DNA of 64,000 nt from Aureimonas fodinaquatilis (GTDB taxonomy: Bacteria > Pseudomonadota > Alphaproteobacteria > Rhizobiales > Rhizobiaceae), in assembly GCF_008369445.1 (NCBI RefSeq), contig NZ_VTWH01000002.1, positions 868,001-932,000 of the forward strand. The letters run 5' to 3'. A program made the position numbers and the translations under genes. Below the pieces are notes generated by a model. The model saw nothing but the letters and a program-made list of their open reading frames with translations, was not told the DNA's origin and made no database searches. Positions 23,975 through 32,380 of this stretch are shown one piece after another (position 1 is the stretch's first letter; each line of letters starts with the position of its first letter).

Positions 23975-24901
23975 TCATTCAGCCGCGGCTCGCCGGGGAA
24001 TGCTGGCAAGCGCCTCTTCCGCGAATGCCGCTACGAACAATTGCAGGTCATAACGCAGCATGGAAAAGCGCGGAGTTGGAATAAATGCGGATTCATCCGC
24101 GTAAAGCGCGCGATTGATCTCGATCTGGACTGCATGAACATTGTGGTGCGGCTGCCCGTAATGCTCGGTGATATAGCCACCGGCGTAAGGCTTATTGCGC
24201 GAGATATTGTAGCCCAGACCTGACAGGCAGGACTGCATCGCAGTGACAAGCTGACCTGAAGAGCTGGTGCCGAAACGATCGCCGAGCACAAAGTCCGGCT
24301 TGGAGTTTCCCGGCATGGCGCGCACTGCCGAAGGCATGGAGTGACAATCAATCAGAATTGCAATGCCAAAATGCTTGAGTGTGCGGTCAATCAACGCGCG
24401 CAAGGCAGCATGAAACGGAAAATAGATCGTCTCGATGCGCTGCATGGCATCGGCGACGGGAATCCTGTCGCGGTAAATTTCCTGCTTTTCAGCCACAATA
24501 CGTGGAATAGTGCCCAGACCACCAGCAACCCGCACCGAGGCCGTATTGATGTTCGGCGGCAGCTCGCCCTCGAACATCCCCGGGTCAAGCTCATAAGGCT
24601 CGCGGTTCAGGTCCAGAAAGGCTCGTGGAAAGCGTGCCATCAGCAAAGGCGCGCCCATGCCCGGCACAAAGTCAAAAAGGCGATCGACAAACAGATCTTC
24701 CGAACGTCGAACAGCATCCCCCTTCAGTCTGGAGGATGTGATGAAATCCAGCGGATAGGCCCGCCCGCTGTGAGGTGAGCAAAAGACAATCGGCAGGGTC
24801 TGGAGCTCAGGCTCAAAAACTTCAAATGCCGGACATGGGCCATCTGAGGTTTCAAATGTTGGAATGTCCTGCAGCAAACCGACCCGTTCTCCCCGTTTCA
24901 C
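23975..24901 (-). CDS. N-formylglutamate amidohydrolase
   Basis: A 308-residue zinc-dependent amidohydrolase family protein. SPHSGRAYPLDF, ILIDCHSMPS, DFVLGDRFGTSSSGQLV, NKPYAGGYITEHYG and VHAVQIEINRALY match the family. It hydrolyses N-formylglutamate, the last step of one histidine-degradation route. It is upstream of hisN on the same strand with a 39-base gap. The N-terminal 30 residues are less conserved and the start is the first ATG. Confidence 0.92.
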   Translation of the reverse strand: MKRGERVGLLQDIPTFETSDGPCPAFEVFEPELQTLPIVFCSPHSGRAYPLDFITSSRLKGDAVRRSEDLFVDRLFDFVPGMGAPLLMARFPRAFLDLNREPYELDPGMFEGELPPNINTASVRVAGGLGTIPRIVAEKQEIYRDRIPVADAMQRIETIYFPFHAALRALIDRTLKHFGIAILIDCHSMPSAVRAMPGNSKPDFVLGDRFGTSSSGQLVTAMQSCLSGLGYNISRNKPYAGGYITEHYGQPHHNVHAVQIEINRALYADESAFIPTPRFSMLRYDLQLFVAAFAEEALASIPRRAAAE

Positions 24902-25242
24902 CCGCGCATGCTTTTTGTCAGTTTATAGAATGTGCAACCTGCAAAGCCAATAATGCACTTCAAATCAAGCGGGCTTATCTGCTAGAGCACATTTACGTTC
25001 AATCTGTGCCGCCGAATTAATGGCCGGTGGCATTTTCGCGTTTCTTCGAATCGCATAAAGGCTCCTGAGCAGTCTTGGTGCGATAGTGCGAAACGGCTTT
25101 GCATCTGGAATTGCATTAAACCAATGAGTTAGGGTGCGAGGCAATTTCCTGGAAAAGCGACGCCGCCCTAACGCACTGGAAACTGTTTTATGCAAAGTTG
25201 CAGCTTGGCCGGCATTCGAGACCGGTGCAGTAGGTAGATACG
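24902..25242. other. Intergenic region before cpdR
   Basis: No gene is supported here. The bases carry the divergent promoters of the N-formylglutamate hydrolase and cpdR. A TTAA followed after eight bases by GTTA (around 25115) resembles, but does not match, a CtrA site. No riboswitch or tRNA is seen. Confidence 0.5.
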
Positions 25243-25608
25243 ATGTCGAAAATTCTTTTGGCCGAAGACGACAACGACATGCGCCGGTTTTTGGCCAAGG
25301 CGCTGGAAAAAGCGGGTTACGAAGTAACTGCGTTTGACAATGGCAGCAGCGCTTACGAGCGCCTGCGTGAAGAGCCGTTTTCGTTGCTTCTGACGGATAT
25401 CGTCATGCCTGAAATGGATGGCATTGAACTGGCGCGTCGGGCAACCGAGCTGGACCCGGATTTAAAGGTCATGTTCATCACCGGTTTTGCTGCTGTGGCG
25501 CTGAATCCGGACTCGAAAGCACCCAAGGATGCACGGATTTTATCCAAACCGTTTCACCTGCGCGAACTTGTAGAAGAAGTGGGCAAAATGCTGCAGGACG
25601 CAGCCTGA
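25243..25608 (+). CDS. cpdR: CpdR-type single-domain response regulator
   Basis: A 121-residue receiver-only regulator. The acidic pocket is EDDNDM, phospho-acceptor Asp near residue 52 in LLLTDIVMPEMDG, then MFITGFAAVAL and the Lys in LSKPFH. The HLRELVEEVGKM tail and ALNPDSKAPKDARI stretch are those of CpdR. In Caulobacter and Sinorhizobium, CpdR delivers substrates to ClpXP under control of the CckA-ChpT phosphorelay, linking proteolysis to the cell cycle. Confidence 0.93.
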   Translation: MSKILLAEDDNDMRRFLAKALEKAGYEVTAFDNGSSAYERLREEPFSLLLTDIVMPEMDGIELARRATELDPDLKVMFITGFAAVALNPDSKAPKDARILSKPFHLRELVEEVGKMLQDAA

Positions 25609-25691
25609 ACTAATTTTTTGGATATGAGAATTTGAGGCACGGAATCACTTGACCGTCTAACGCTCGTGTGGTCTATCCCGCCTCGTTGAAT

Positions 25692-25766
<75 letters not shown>

Positions 25767-26263
25767 TTCAAATCAACAACTTAGCGTCTGACTGCGAAGT
25801 TCTCCACAGGTTCGATGAACCTGAGACCTCCGAATTTGCTTCTAAGTTTGATCTGAACCCTCCTGAATTGGCCCGGAGGATGAAATGCCAAACCCATCCA
25901 ATCGATATGCTTCAGCGCTCGTGACAGGACCAATAAGCCACTGAGCGATCAAGAGGTGCTGCAAAGTTGCACACCGTTCTTTGATGATCAGCTTTTGCAA
26001 TTGCTGCGCAATCTTGCATCCGAGAAGCTGGACAATTTCCCATAGGGGTTTTTGACGCTTTTTCGATCGAGCTTGTCAGCAAGATTGGCGATGCTGATTG
26101 GACGACGAAATACATCCCGTTTTGTGGCTGCTGAAAAAGCCCCTTGCCGGAACTATTCGATTGTCAGACTTCGGAAGGCGGCGCGGTCTCGTTCAGGCCG
26201 GTCGGGAGCGTTTCCCGATGTGGCAGCGGGCAACGCCGGTCGTTAAGCGAACAGTGGATCGCT
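25767..26263. other. Gene-poor stretch after tRNA-Val
   Basis: No gene is supported in these 497 bases. Short frames exist on both strands (for example 25912-26115 minus and 26098-26331 plus), but none has a convincing ribosome site or recognisable protein. It is likely decayed sequence inside the relic element. Confidence 0.5.
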
Positions 26264-27313
26264 CTATTCTATGGACACCGCGAGGATTTCGTTTGAGATA
26301 CTGTCGCCGCACTGGGGACCACCAGCCATGAAATAGGCCTCGCCGGCGACGGTGGCAGCTCCATTGCCATGACGGGCCTCTGGTAGGCTGGTAACAGTCG
26401 TCCATTCATCCGACTCGGCGTCGTAAATGTAGGCGTCGGCAAAAGCGAGGTTGTCAGCACCGCATTCGCCGCCGGCATAGATGATCTTGCCATCGACAAC
26501 GGTTGCAGCCCCTGCAGAGCGCGGTGCAGGAAGTGGTGCAGCTTCGGCCCACAGCTGCGTTGCTGGATCATATACGTCGTGGCGGTCGACATTCTCATCA
26601 TACCCATCCAGCCGCCCGCCGATGACGTGAATTTTGCCATCGAGCTCAACTGCAGCCAAGTGGTCCCTAGCCGGACCAGGAAGGTTACCAGCGCTGGCCC
26701 ACTGGCCGGTGGCCGGGTCGAATATCTGATGTGAGGAGTCCGTCCCGATACCCTGCAGCATTGGCGTTTCGGCAAAGGGCAGAGGAAGCTCGGCAGTTTC
26801 CCGCGAGTGCCTGCCAGCGATAGCATGGATTTTGCCGCCGGCAGCGACCACCGAAACCGAACCGCGAGGGTGAGAAATTGCTGGAATACCGAACCAGGTG
26901 TCCGTCGCGATATCGTAGACGAAGGCGGCATTGGTTGGGTTCATGTGAATGATGTTGGTGAAGCCGCCAACGGCATAGATCCTCCCATCGAGGTAGGCTG
27001 CACCCACATGCGTAAGGGGTTGAGGTAGAGGCGTAAGCTCAGTCCAACTGTCGGTTTCAGGATTGTAGCTCATGTTCAAGGTCGATGCCCATTGAGGGTC
27101 GGCTCCCTCTACTTCCATGGTGCCCGCGAGGGCGTAAATGCGTTCGTTGTCGCTGGCGACACCCACTTGCGATCGCTTCACATCGGCAGGTGTGCGCGGC
27201 TCCCAGGTTACTTCGGCGCTCGCCGCTGCAGTCGTTACAAGCAGGCTCGCGCACAGGATCGCGAGGCTCCTGAAATGTACGCCTGGAACATAGCGAGGAA
27301 AATCAATCTTCAT
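26264..27313 (-). CDS. Exported Kelch-repeat beta-propeller protein
   Basis: A 349-residue protein with a signal peptide (cleavage near ASAEVTW) and about five Kelch repeats recognisable by paired Gly and downstream Trp: RIYAVGGFTN, KIHAIAGRHS, KIHVIGGRLD, KIIYAGGECG and AYFMAGGPQC, each followed by YDPAT/YNPET and W. It should fold as a periplasmic or secreted beta-propeller for binding or sugar epimerisation (NanM-like), but no catalytic residues are assignable. The start at 27313 is chosen to give the signal peptide. It lies within the tRNA-Val relic island. Confidence 0.85.
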   Translation of the reverse strand: MKIDFPRYVPGVHFRSLAILCASLLVTTAAASAEVTWEPRTPADVKRSQVGVASDNERIYALAGTMEVEGADPQWASTLNMSYNPETDSWTELTPLPQPLTHVGAAYLDGRIYAVGGFTNIIHMNPTNAAFVYDIATDTWFGIPAISHPRGSVSVVAAGGKIHAIAGRHSRETAELPLPFAETPMLQGIGTDSSHQIFDPATGQWASAGNLPGPARDHLAAVELDGKIHVIGGRLDGYDENVDRHDVYDPATQLWAEAAPLPAPRSAGAATVVDGKIIYAGGECGADNLAFADAYIYDAESDEWTTVTSLPEARHGNGAATVAGEAYFMAGGPQCGDSISNEILAVSIE

Positions 27314-27516
27314 TTCAGACTCCAAAATGTTTGCCTTTGCGCTCACAGATCGGGAGCGCATACCGCGACAATTGCCTCGGGCCACGGCATGTGGATTCGA
27401 TGCAGTGCTGACTGAAGGTTGAAGCTGAAGTCCACCTGAAGGCCAGAACGTTCGGATTGGCGTCCGGCTGAATTGCAGTGAATCGCAATCACCGATATCT
27501 GGCGCTGGAGAGTGCA

Positions 27517-27690
27517 ATGAGAGGCTTGCTCGTCGAAGACGACAACACGGTCGGGGACAAAAGTGCGAACCGCCTAATGCGAGGGCGGTATGCTGTTTCC
27601 TGAATGGGAAGCATCGCCGATGCCCTCTGGGCAGCGGGTGCAGATGATCATGATCTGATGATTCTGGGTTTGGGGCTGACCGATGCCCGA
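27517..27690 (+). pseudogene. Dead fragment of an OmpR-family response regulator
   Basis: The frame from ATG 27517 reads MRGLLVEDDNTVGDKSANRL and then, in the same frame after a TGA at 27601-27603, MGSIADALWAAGADDHDLMI with LGLGLTDA. This is the first half of a receiver domain. The stop replaces what is normally a Trp codon, and the phospho-acceptor Asp in the LMILDLGL motif is Gly. It ends where the tRNA-Val copy begins, so the rest of the gene was lost at the insertion junction. Confidence 0.7.
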
Positions 27691-27698
27691 CAGTTCAA

Positions 27699-27747
27699 TG
27701 ACATCGCTGGTACGCAGGCTCAATCCCTGTCACGCCTACCATTTAAA
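27699..27747 (+). repeat. Diverged copy of the tRNA-Val 3' end (att relic)
   Basis: The stretch from TGACATCG to CCATTTAAA matches the tRNA-Val 3' half and its trailer (25723-25772) with a few substitutions and one missing base; CAATCCCTGTCACGCC is identical. It cannot fold as a complete tRNA. It is the right-hand repeat of the relic island. Confidence 0.75.
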
Positions 27748-27928
27748 CAATAAATTGAAACTCGAGCACATATTGCTCGGCAGGCTTATTCAACCTGCCC
27801 CTGCAAAAAACTGTGGCAGTCTCACTTCATCAACGGGACTGGTTCCCTGTTCCGGTGACCATGAGAAACCGGCTTTGCCAGCGGCCGCCCCGGTTAAGGG
27901 GCGCCCGCCTGCTCGATTTGAGTTTCGC

Positions 27929-28717
27929 TTAGTTAAAGCGATAGGAAATCTTGGCAGTGATGGTGTGGAAGTCGAAATCGCTTGAACCGGTGAAGTCGGT
28001 GAAGCCACCAACGCCGCCACCAAATGCGCCCGAAACGAAGCGTGTGTAGGAATCATCATCGCCGAGGTTGGTGTAGAGATATTCTACGCCGAACGAGATG
28101 TTGTCGGTTACGAGGAAGTCCATGCCGCCACCGACGGTATAGCCCCAACGGTCGCTGCTGTCCGGAAATGCCGACGCTGTTGCGAACGGTGCCGAGTTGG
28201 CAGAGAAACGGTAGCTGACATCACCGTAAGCCACACCACCTGTTGCGTAGAACAGGGTGGTTGGTGTTACGAGGTAACCTGCACGCAGACGACCCGTGGC
28301 GAAGTAATCAAGCTCGCGCTCAGCCGTGTAAAAGGCAGGCGTGCTTGAGAAAGCGCTCTGGCTCTGGCTGAGATTTGCAGCGTTGATATCGAGTACGGCG
28401 CCGAGAACCCAGTTGTTGATCTGGTAGTCGTAACCGACGTGACCGCCGCCGACGAAGCCGGAACCGAAGCTCGACTCGTAGTTGCTGCCGAATGCACTGG
28501 CAGGAAATGCGCCAGGAAAGCTTGGCACGATGCTGAAATTATCCGGGCTTGACGGGTTGAAACCGCCGCCGCCCTGAACGCCGAGATAGAAGCCCGTCCA
28601 TGACGGTACTTCAAGCGCTGCAATCGGGGTTACGATCGGCTCGTTGTAAATGACGTCAGCCGCTGCAGCAGGAAATGTCATGGCAGCAACAAAGCCTGCC
28701 GCGAGAAATTTCTTCAT
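27929..28717 (-). CDS. Outer-membrane beta-barrel protein (Omp25/Omp31-like)
   Basis: A 262-residue eight-strand barrel of the Omp25/Omp31 group. It has a signal peptide (MKKFLAAGFVAAMTFPAAAA), a Gly/Phe-rich N-terminal strand (WTGFYLGVQGGGGFN), alternating hydrophobic strands, and ends in an aromatic-containing final strand (ITAKISYRFN) with terminal Asn after Phe. Such proteins bind LPS and peptidoglycan and are major surface antigens in Brucella relatives. It lies just outside the relic island. Confidence 0.92.
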   Translation of the reverse strand: MKKFLAAGFVAAMTFPAAAADVIYNEPIVTPIAALEVPSWTGFYLGVQGGGGFNPSSPDNFSIVPSFPGAFPASAFGSNYESSFGSGFVGGGHVGYDYQINNWVLGAVLDINAANLSQSQSAFSSTPAFYTAERELDYFATGRLRAGYLVTPTTLFYATGGVAYGDVSYRFSANSAPFATASAFPDSSDRWGYTVGGGMDFLVTDNISFGVEYLYTNLGDDDSYTRFVSGAFGGGVGGFTDFTGSSDFDFHTITAKISYRFN

Positions 28718-29060
28718 GTTAACTCCATGAGATCACATATCATTTTTGATATTCTCATGTCGTCGCAAGTTTCAGCGTTACACAACAAGGAAAAAACACG
28801 CTAAAATTGTACACATTCATCAAAACATCGTGCTTACTGAGTACACTTGATTTTAAGAGTTTCAGTTCCACCCAATGAACCTCGAAGGAAAATCACGCAT
28901 TGTGAGCGGCGGCGATCTGAACGCTCTCATAACCAGTTTCGACAGCGAAGTTACTGAGCAGCGGACATTTCATCCCTGACCATGGACCGCGCAACTGCCG
29001 CCAGGTGGCCGCTCGTTCAAATCAATTCGACGAAAACTCAAGCCTTGAAAAAATGTTGAA
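28718..29060. other. AT-rich region between an Omp gene and rpsU
   Basis: These 343 bases carry the omp promoter region and the end of rpsU's downstream side. A 34-codon frame (28875-28979, starting MNLEGKSRIVSGGDL) is open but has no clear ribosome site; I do not call it a gene. No terminator or RNA is evident. Confidence 0.45.
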
Positions 29061-29318
29061 TCATGCTGAACCTCTCCGCGCCGAAGAAGCGGTAGCCATA
29101 GACTTCGGGGCCGCGATCAGGCCTTCCCTCTGCGCATGCTTGCGCATCAGCTTTCTTGCCCGGCGTATAGCCTCGCCCTTTTGCCTGACGCGTTTTTCCG
29201 AAGGTTTCTCGTAAGCACGGCGCGCTTTCAACTCTCGAAAAATCCCTTCGCGTTGCATTTTCTTTTTCAACACTCGGAGGGCCTGATCAACGTTATTGTC
29301 TCTGACTAGAACCTGCAA
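29061..29318 (-). CDS. rpsU: 30S ribosomal protein S21
   Basis: An 85-residue S21 protein. It reads [20 protein letters not shown], then [20 protein letters not shown] and [20 protein letters not shown], typical of rhizobial S21. S21 binds near the 3' end of 16S rRNA during initiation. The start is a TTG at 29318, chosen because an AGGAG site ends five bases upstream and because homologues begin MQVLVRDNN. Many rhizobia carry several S21 copies. Confidence 0.9.
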   Translation of the reverse strand: MQVLVRDNNVDQALRVLKKKMQREGIFRELKARRAYEKPSEKRVRQKGEAIRRARKLMRKHAQREGLIAAPKSMATASSARRGSA

Positions 29319-29555
29319 AATATCTCCTGTTCGTGGTGTACCCGATCGGCATATCGATGCTTCAATACGGCGAAGGGACGTAGATGACGCAATAAAGAAA
29401 TTATAGCACGGCAAGAACGGCAATAAAAATATAAATAAATATTTCTCATTGTAATTTCACAAAAAATTCCATATATGCAAGTAGTGATAATTATCACATC
29501 CGGGTTTTCCACGCCACTTGCGTGACTAGATCAATCGCCCGGCCTGAAAGTTTAC

Positions 29556-29741
29556 ATGAAAAATATTAATCAACTCCGAGCTGACGCTGAGCGTTTATTT
29601 TTGCCTGTTGTCAGTTCCAGTGGTTCCAGCGCTGTCGCTTGCCAGTCTGACGCGGGCCAAGCCCGCGCCAAAAGCGTCAGGTTGAAAGCACTTCGCCTCG
29701 CAAGAGATGCCGGACCAGCTTACGTCAAGTGTGAAACATGA
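29556..29741 (+). CDS. Small conserved protein of unknown role (61 aa)
   Basis: A 61-residue protein starting MKNINQLRADAERLF and ending in SVRLKALRLARDAGPAYVK. The ARLKALRLARDA-type ending is a pattern I recognise from small unannotated rhizobial proteins. The ribosome site is weak (GAAAG, nine bases upstream). It lies divergently from rpsU across an AT-rich 240-base gap. Confidence 0.55.
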   Translation: MKNINQLRADAERLFLPVVSSSGSSAVACQSDAGQARAKSVRLKALRLARDAGPAYVKCET

Positions 29742-29863
29742 GTGTTTCCCAGAACTGGTCGGAGGACTGGATACGCTCAATATCACTCGCAGGATTTTTG
29801 AGCGCCTGCTTGCTCGCTCATCTGCTCTTTTAAAAACAACCAGCAGCCTATAGGAAAATTGCC

Positions 29864-30082
29864 ATGGCACTTGCGAAGATCGGGTTCTATCGGCAACGTG
29901 TTGCCGAATGTGACGCGCAGCTTGAAAGCGTGACACTCGCCAATATCAAGGAAAAGATCATTCAATCGCGAAACGCGTGGGCTGCAATGGCTGATGCGGA
30001 GGCTGCTCGGGAAAACGAGCGCCTTTCGGCGATTGGCACGTTGGATTTGCAACAGAAAGATCCTGCAGCGACGCGCGCATAG
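29864..30082 (+). CDS. Small conserved protein of unknown role (72 aa)
   Basis: A 72-residue helical protein starting MALAKIGFYRQRVAECDAQL, followed by an IIQSRNAWAAMADAEAAREN stretch. This KIxFYRxxxxxC-then-AWxxMAD pattern is shared by small rhizobial proteins of unknown role. It has no signal or membrane segment. It follows the 61-aa gene by 122 bases on the same strand. Confidence 0.55.
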   Translation: MALAKIGFYRQRVAECDAQLESVTLANIKEKIIQSRNAWAAMADAEAARENERLSAIGTLDLQQKDPAATRA

Positions 30083-30954
30083 ACGATTGCGAAGGCGACA
30101 GAGCAAGTCTGCCTTGCCAAGCCCTGCAACCTGCACCTTCAAATATCGGACCTTGAGGCAATGTGCGGGGTGTAATAGTCGCCTGCCTGGCCATCGAAAC
30201 ATCATTCCGTCAAGGCTGAATGGCGCCTGCCATAGAGATCGAGTGAGTGACCACTTCGCCGATCGGACATCACTGACACTCACTCACACTGGCCATTTCG
30301 GCGCAATACAATCACCCTGCCCGTCAGCGCAAATGTTGCAGCTGCAAAATGATGCGTGACCGCTGGTAGAAGCCGCAGTCATCAGCAGTTTAAGAGACTC
30401 CACACCCGGATGGCTGGCACAACCTCTGCCGGGTTTGCAATTCAGTCGCTCATTCCATCAAGGAAACCAATGATGAGTTCGCTGTGATGACCCCAACCGC
30501 TCAACATCTTCGCGTCGTCGCTCAAGCTTCACATGAACGTGGCGGCCTTGAAAAACATTTGAACGCACCGGCGCAATCAATTCACTTGCGAAGATTGCGT
30601 ATGGAACAGGAAGACCTGGATAATGCGATACCATATCCAACCAAATCGAATGCAGTATTCTCAACGATTTAGGTGATGTCGCCTGGCTGGCCTCGGTGAT
30701 ACCGAAAAGTGAGCCATTGGGGAACTTCAGATGATGCAAGCTAAGGCTTGCCCGCAAGAGCCGGATCGTCGCGAGCCAGGGACGTCAGCAGCCTCTGAAA
30801 GAACTGTTGTTAAAGCAGCATGGCAAGTCTGCCAATGTCATTTGCCCGCCTGGCCATCAAGCGTTGAGCAAAACGGAGATAAATGGCGACAGGTTAACAT
30901 CCGGCGTTGGCAAGTGCTCGCCGGGATCCTGCGCCATCAAATCTGTTGCGCAGA
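30083..30954. other. 872-base stretch without a supported gene
   Basis: Short frames occur (30484-30672 plus, 30458-30757 minus), but their composition and lack of ribosome sites do not support genes. The sequence GCAAGTCTGCC near 30102 and 30822, each followed within about 75 bases by GCCTGGCCATC, hints at a decayed duplication. No RNA gene or clear promoter is seen. Confidence 0.45.
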
Positions 30955-31080
30955 CTACTTCTTTGAAATGTTCAAAGATGAAACGCCGCCCTTCAAGCTG
31001 GGTGCAGCCGCAACAACCTTCTCTTTGACTTTTTTGGGTTTGCGCACTTCTTTCGTTCCACGTCTTTTCTCAGTAGCCAT
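30955..31080 (-). CDS. Small very basic protein (41 aa)
   Basis: A 41-residue protein starting MATEKRRGTKEVRKPKKVKE and ending SSLNISKK. It is dominated by Lys and Arg, so it may bind RNA or ribosomes. A GGGAGGA site lies upstream. It is the third gene of a leftward set downstream of the cold-shock gene and the 68-aa basic protein. Confidence 0.6.
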   Translation of the reverse strand: MATEKRRGTKEVRKPKKVKEKVVAAAPSLKGGVSSLNISKK

Positions 31081-31142
31081 ATCCTGCATCCTCCCATGGG
31101 CGGCGAAACCTCAACCCAGCCGAATTCTCCGGCCCGGCAATC

Positions 31143-31349
31143 CTATTTCCGTCCAACAGCGCGTTTCTTTTTCACGACTGCTGCAGGCGCTTCTGCAAGG
31201 TTAACCTCGGCTGTGAGCCTTTGCGCGCGCAGCCGATCAGACTTTGCAACGCGCGCAGACTTTTCGTCCGCGATCAACGCCAAAGCCGAACCCTTCGGAT
31301 GCTCGTCACCGACCTTACGAGGGAAAACCTTTGAAACTCCAGATGTCAT
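31143..31349 (-). CDS. Small basic protein (68 aa) downstream of a cold-shock gene
   Basis: A 68-residue protein starting MTSGVSKVFPRKVGDEHPKG, followed by an Ala/Arg/Lys-rich helix (SARVAKSDRLRAQRLTAEVN) and a Lys/Arg tail. GGAGG lies five bases before the ATG at 31349, which decides the start. It begins immediately after the csp terminator, so it may be expressed by read-through from the cold-shock promoter or from a promoter inside that region. No family is recognised. Confidence 0.65.
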   Translation of the reverse strand: MTSGVSKVFPRKVGDEHPKGSALALIADEKSARVAKSDRLRAQRLTAEVNLAEAPAAVVKKKRAVGRK

Positions 31350-31363
31350 TGATGCCTCCAAGT

Positions 31364-31390
31364 AAAAAGGCCGGGCAATTGCCCAGCCTT
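31364..31390 (-). terminator. Terminator after the cold-shock gene
   Basis: On the minus strand AAGGCTGGGCAATTGCCCGG folds on CCTT into a GC-rich stem followed by TTTTT. It lies between csp (31439) and the ribosome site of the 68-aa gene, about two bases from it. Confidence 0.75.
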
Positions 31391-31438
31391 CTGATTCACA
31401 CCGTGCCAGTACATCCGTGGTCACGGCGTGAGTTAACT

Positions 31439-31648
31439 TCAAGCAGCCTGCAGGTCTGACGCGGCCTGTTTGCCATTCCGCGGCTCAGTTACCAGGGTGT
31501 AGCCGATCTTCTGACCTTCGCGGAGCGGCTGCATTCCAGCAGACTCAACTGCCGTTGCGTGCACGAATACATCAGGGCCACCCTCATCCGGGGCGATAAA
31601 GCCAAAACCCTTGATTGTATTGAAGAATTTTACGGTACCAATAACCAT
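31439..31648 (-). CDS. CspA-family cold-shock protein
   Basis: A 69-residue cold-shock domain. RNP1 is KGFGFIAP and RNP2 DVFVHATAVE; the start is GTVKFFNTIKGFGF, with Phe instead of the usual Trp in KWFN. Such proteins melt RNA secondary structure in the cold or act as growth-phase RNA chaperones. The upstream 200 bases are very AT-rich and could be a long regulated leader. A terminator follows the gene. Confidence 0.95.
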   Translation of the reverse strand: MVIGTVKFFNTIKGFGFIAPDEGGPDVFVHATAVESAGMQPLREGQKIGYTLVTEPRNGKQAASDLQAA

Positions 31649-31995
31649 TTTCTCAGCCTTTCAATAAGACATAGTTGAACATTCGGACCAACACGTGCTG
31701 ACCCGCTAAATTGTCGAGATTGAAAGAAAGAAACGAGGCGGTCGATACGCGCCAAAAGTACAAAAAAACAAAATCGATAAACGATATATAGGGGTAATGG
31801 TAATTTTTTGCAATGGGCAAACTGTAATCACGTTTTTTCGACTTGGAACCTTTTAAAAAAAATTAGTAAATTTGCCGAAATTAATTCGCATGTGAACGGT
31901 TTTGCACTTCGCGATGGAGATTTTTCTGCCGCCCGCTATGGCTCATTGAGGCGGTGGGTCGACAGGGACTGTTCTAATTGAACGTCCGCAGGCGG
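31649..31995. promoter_or_regulatory. AT-rich csp leader/promoter region
   Basis: These 347 bases separate the leftward csp from the leftward modE-like gene. The part near 31760-31880 is poly-A/T-rich, consistent with the long 5' leader of CspA-type genes that folds differently with temperature. No precise promoter or structure is asserted. The far end (31900-31995) is the 3' side of the modE-like gene. Confidence 0.4.
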
Positions 31996-32328
31996 TTATT
32001 TCGCTTCGTTCTGAATCCGGCTCATTGGCAAAGCGACGGCATTTTCCGTCAGTTGCTGTGCAATGCGGTATTCTCTGACGATGGTTTCGCCGAGTTTGGA
32101 AAGCCGCGCTCCCCCACCCTGCTTGCCGCCGTGCTGCTTTTCAACCGTTGGCTTGCCAAACAGTTCGTCAGTCTCGGCAACCAGCAGCCATGCACGCTTG
32201 TAAGACATGCCCATCGCTCGACCGGCCGCGGCGATGGAGCCGTATTTGCTGATCCCTTCCAGCAGCTCCACTTTGCCCGGACCAAGTGCCTTATCGTCGA
32301 AATAGATGCGCAAGCTTATTCTCTGCAT
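31996..32328 (-). CDS. ModE-like winged-helix protein (DNA-binding domain only)
   Basis: A 110-residue protein. It reads LRIYFDDKALGPGKVELLEG, then ISKYGSIAAAGRAMGMSYKR and AWLLVAETDELFGKP, the LysR-like wHTH of ModE proteins, ending in a short helix. The molybdate-binding TOBE/Mop domains of full ModE (about 260 residues) are absent. It lies 52 bases downstream of modC on the same strand, so it may regulate the uptake operon, sensing molybdate indirectly or not at all. The MQRISLR start at 32328 is preferred over a longer frame. Confidence 0.85.
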   Translation of the reverse strand: MQRISLRIYFDDKALGPGKVELLEGISKYGSIAAAGRAMGMSYKRAWLLVAETDELFGKPTVEKQHGGKQGGGARLSKLGETIVREYRIAQQLTENAVALPMSRIQNEAK

Positions 32329-32380
32329 CCGACAGCCTCGCCAATACCCTTCAACAACCCGCTGAACCCTTATCACACCG

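Noticed and set aside
23600..24223. A 207-codon + frame across hisN-like and N-formylglutamate hydrolase genes
   Set aside because: Antisense to two well-supported enzymes.
25100..25130. Possible CtrA-binding site upstream of cpdR
   Set aside because: TTAA and GTTA are one base too far apart and the second half is imperfect compared with TTAA-N7-TTAA.
25912..26331. Short frames after tRNA-Val as transposase remnants
   Set aside because: No transposase motifs or inverted repeats could be recognised.
28875..28979. 34-codon + frame before rpsU
   Set aside because: No clear ribosome site and no conservation evidence; too weak to call.
30458..30757. A 99-codon minus frame
   Set aside because: Composition looks like non-coding; no start site or domain.
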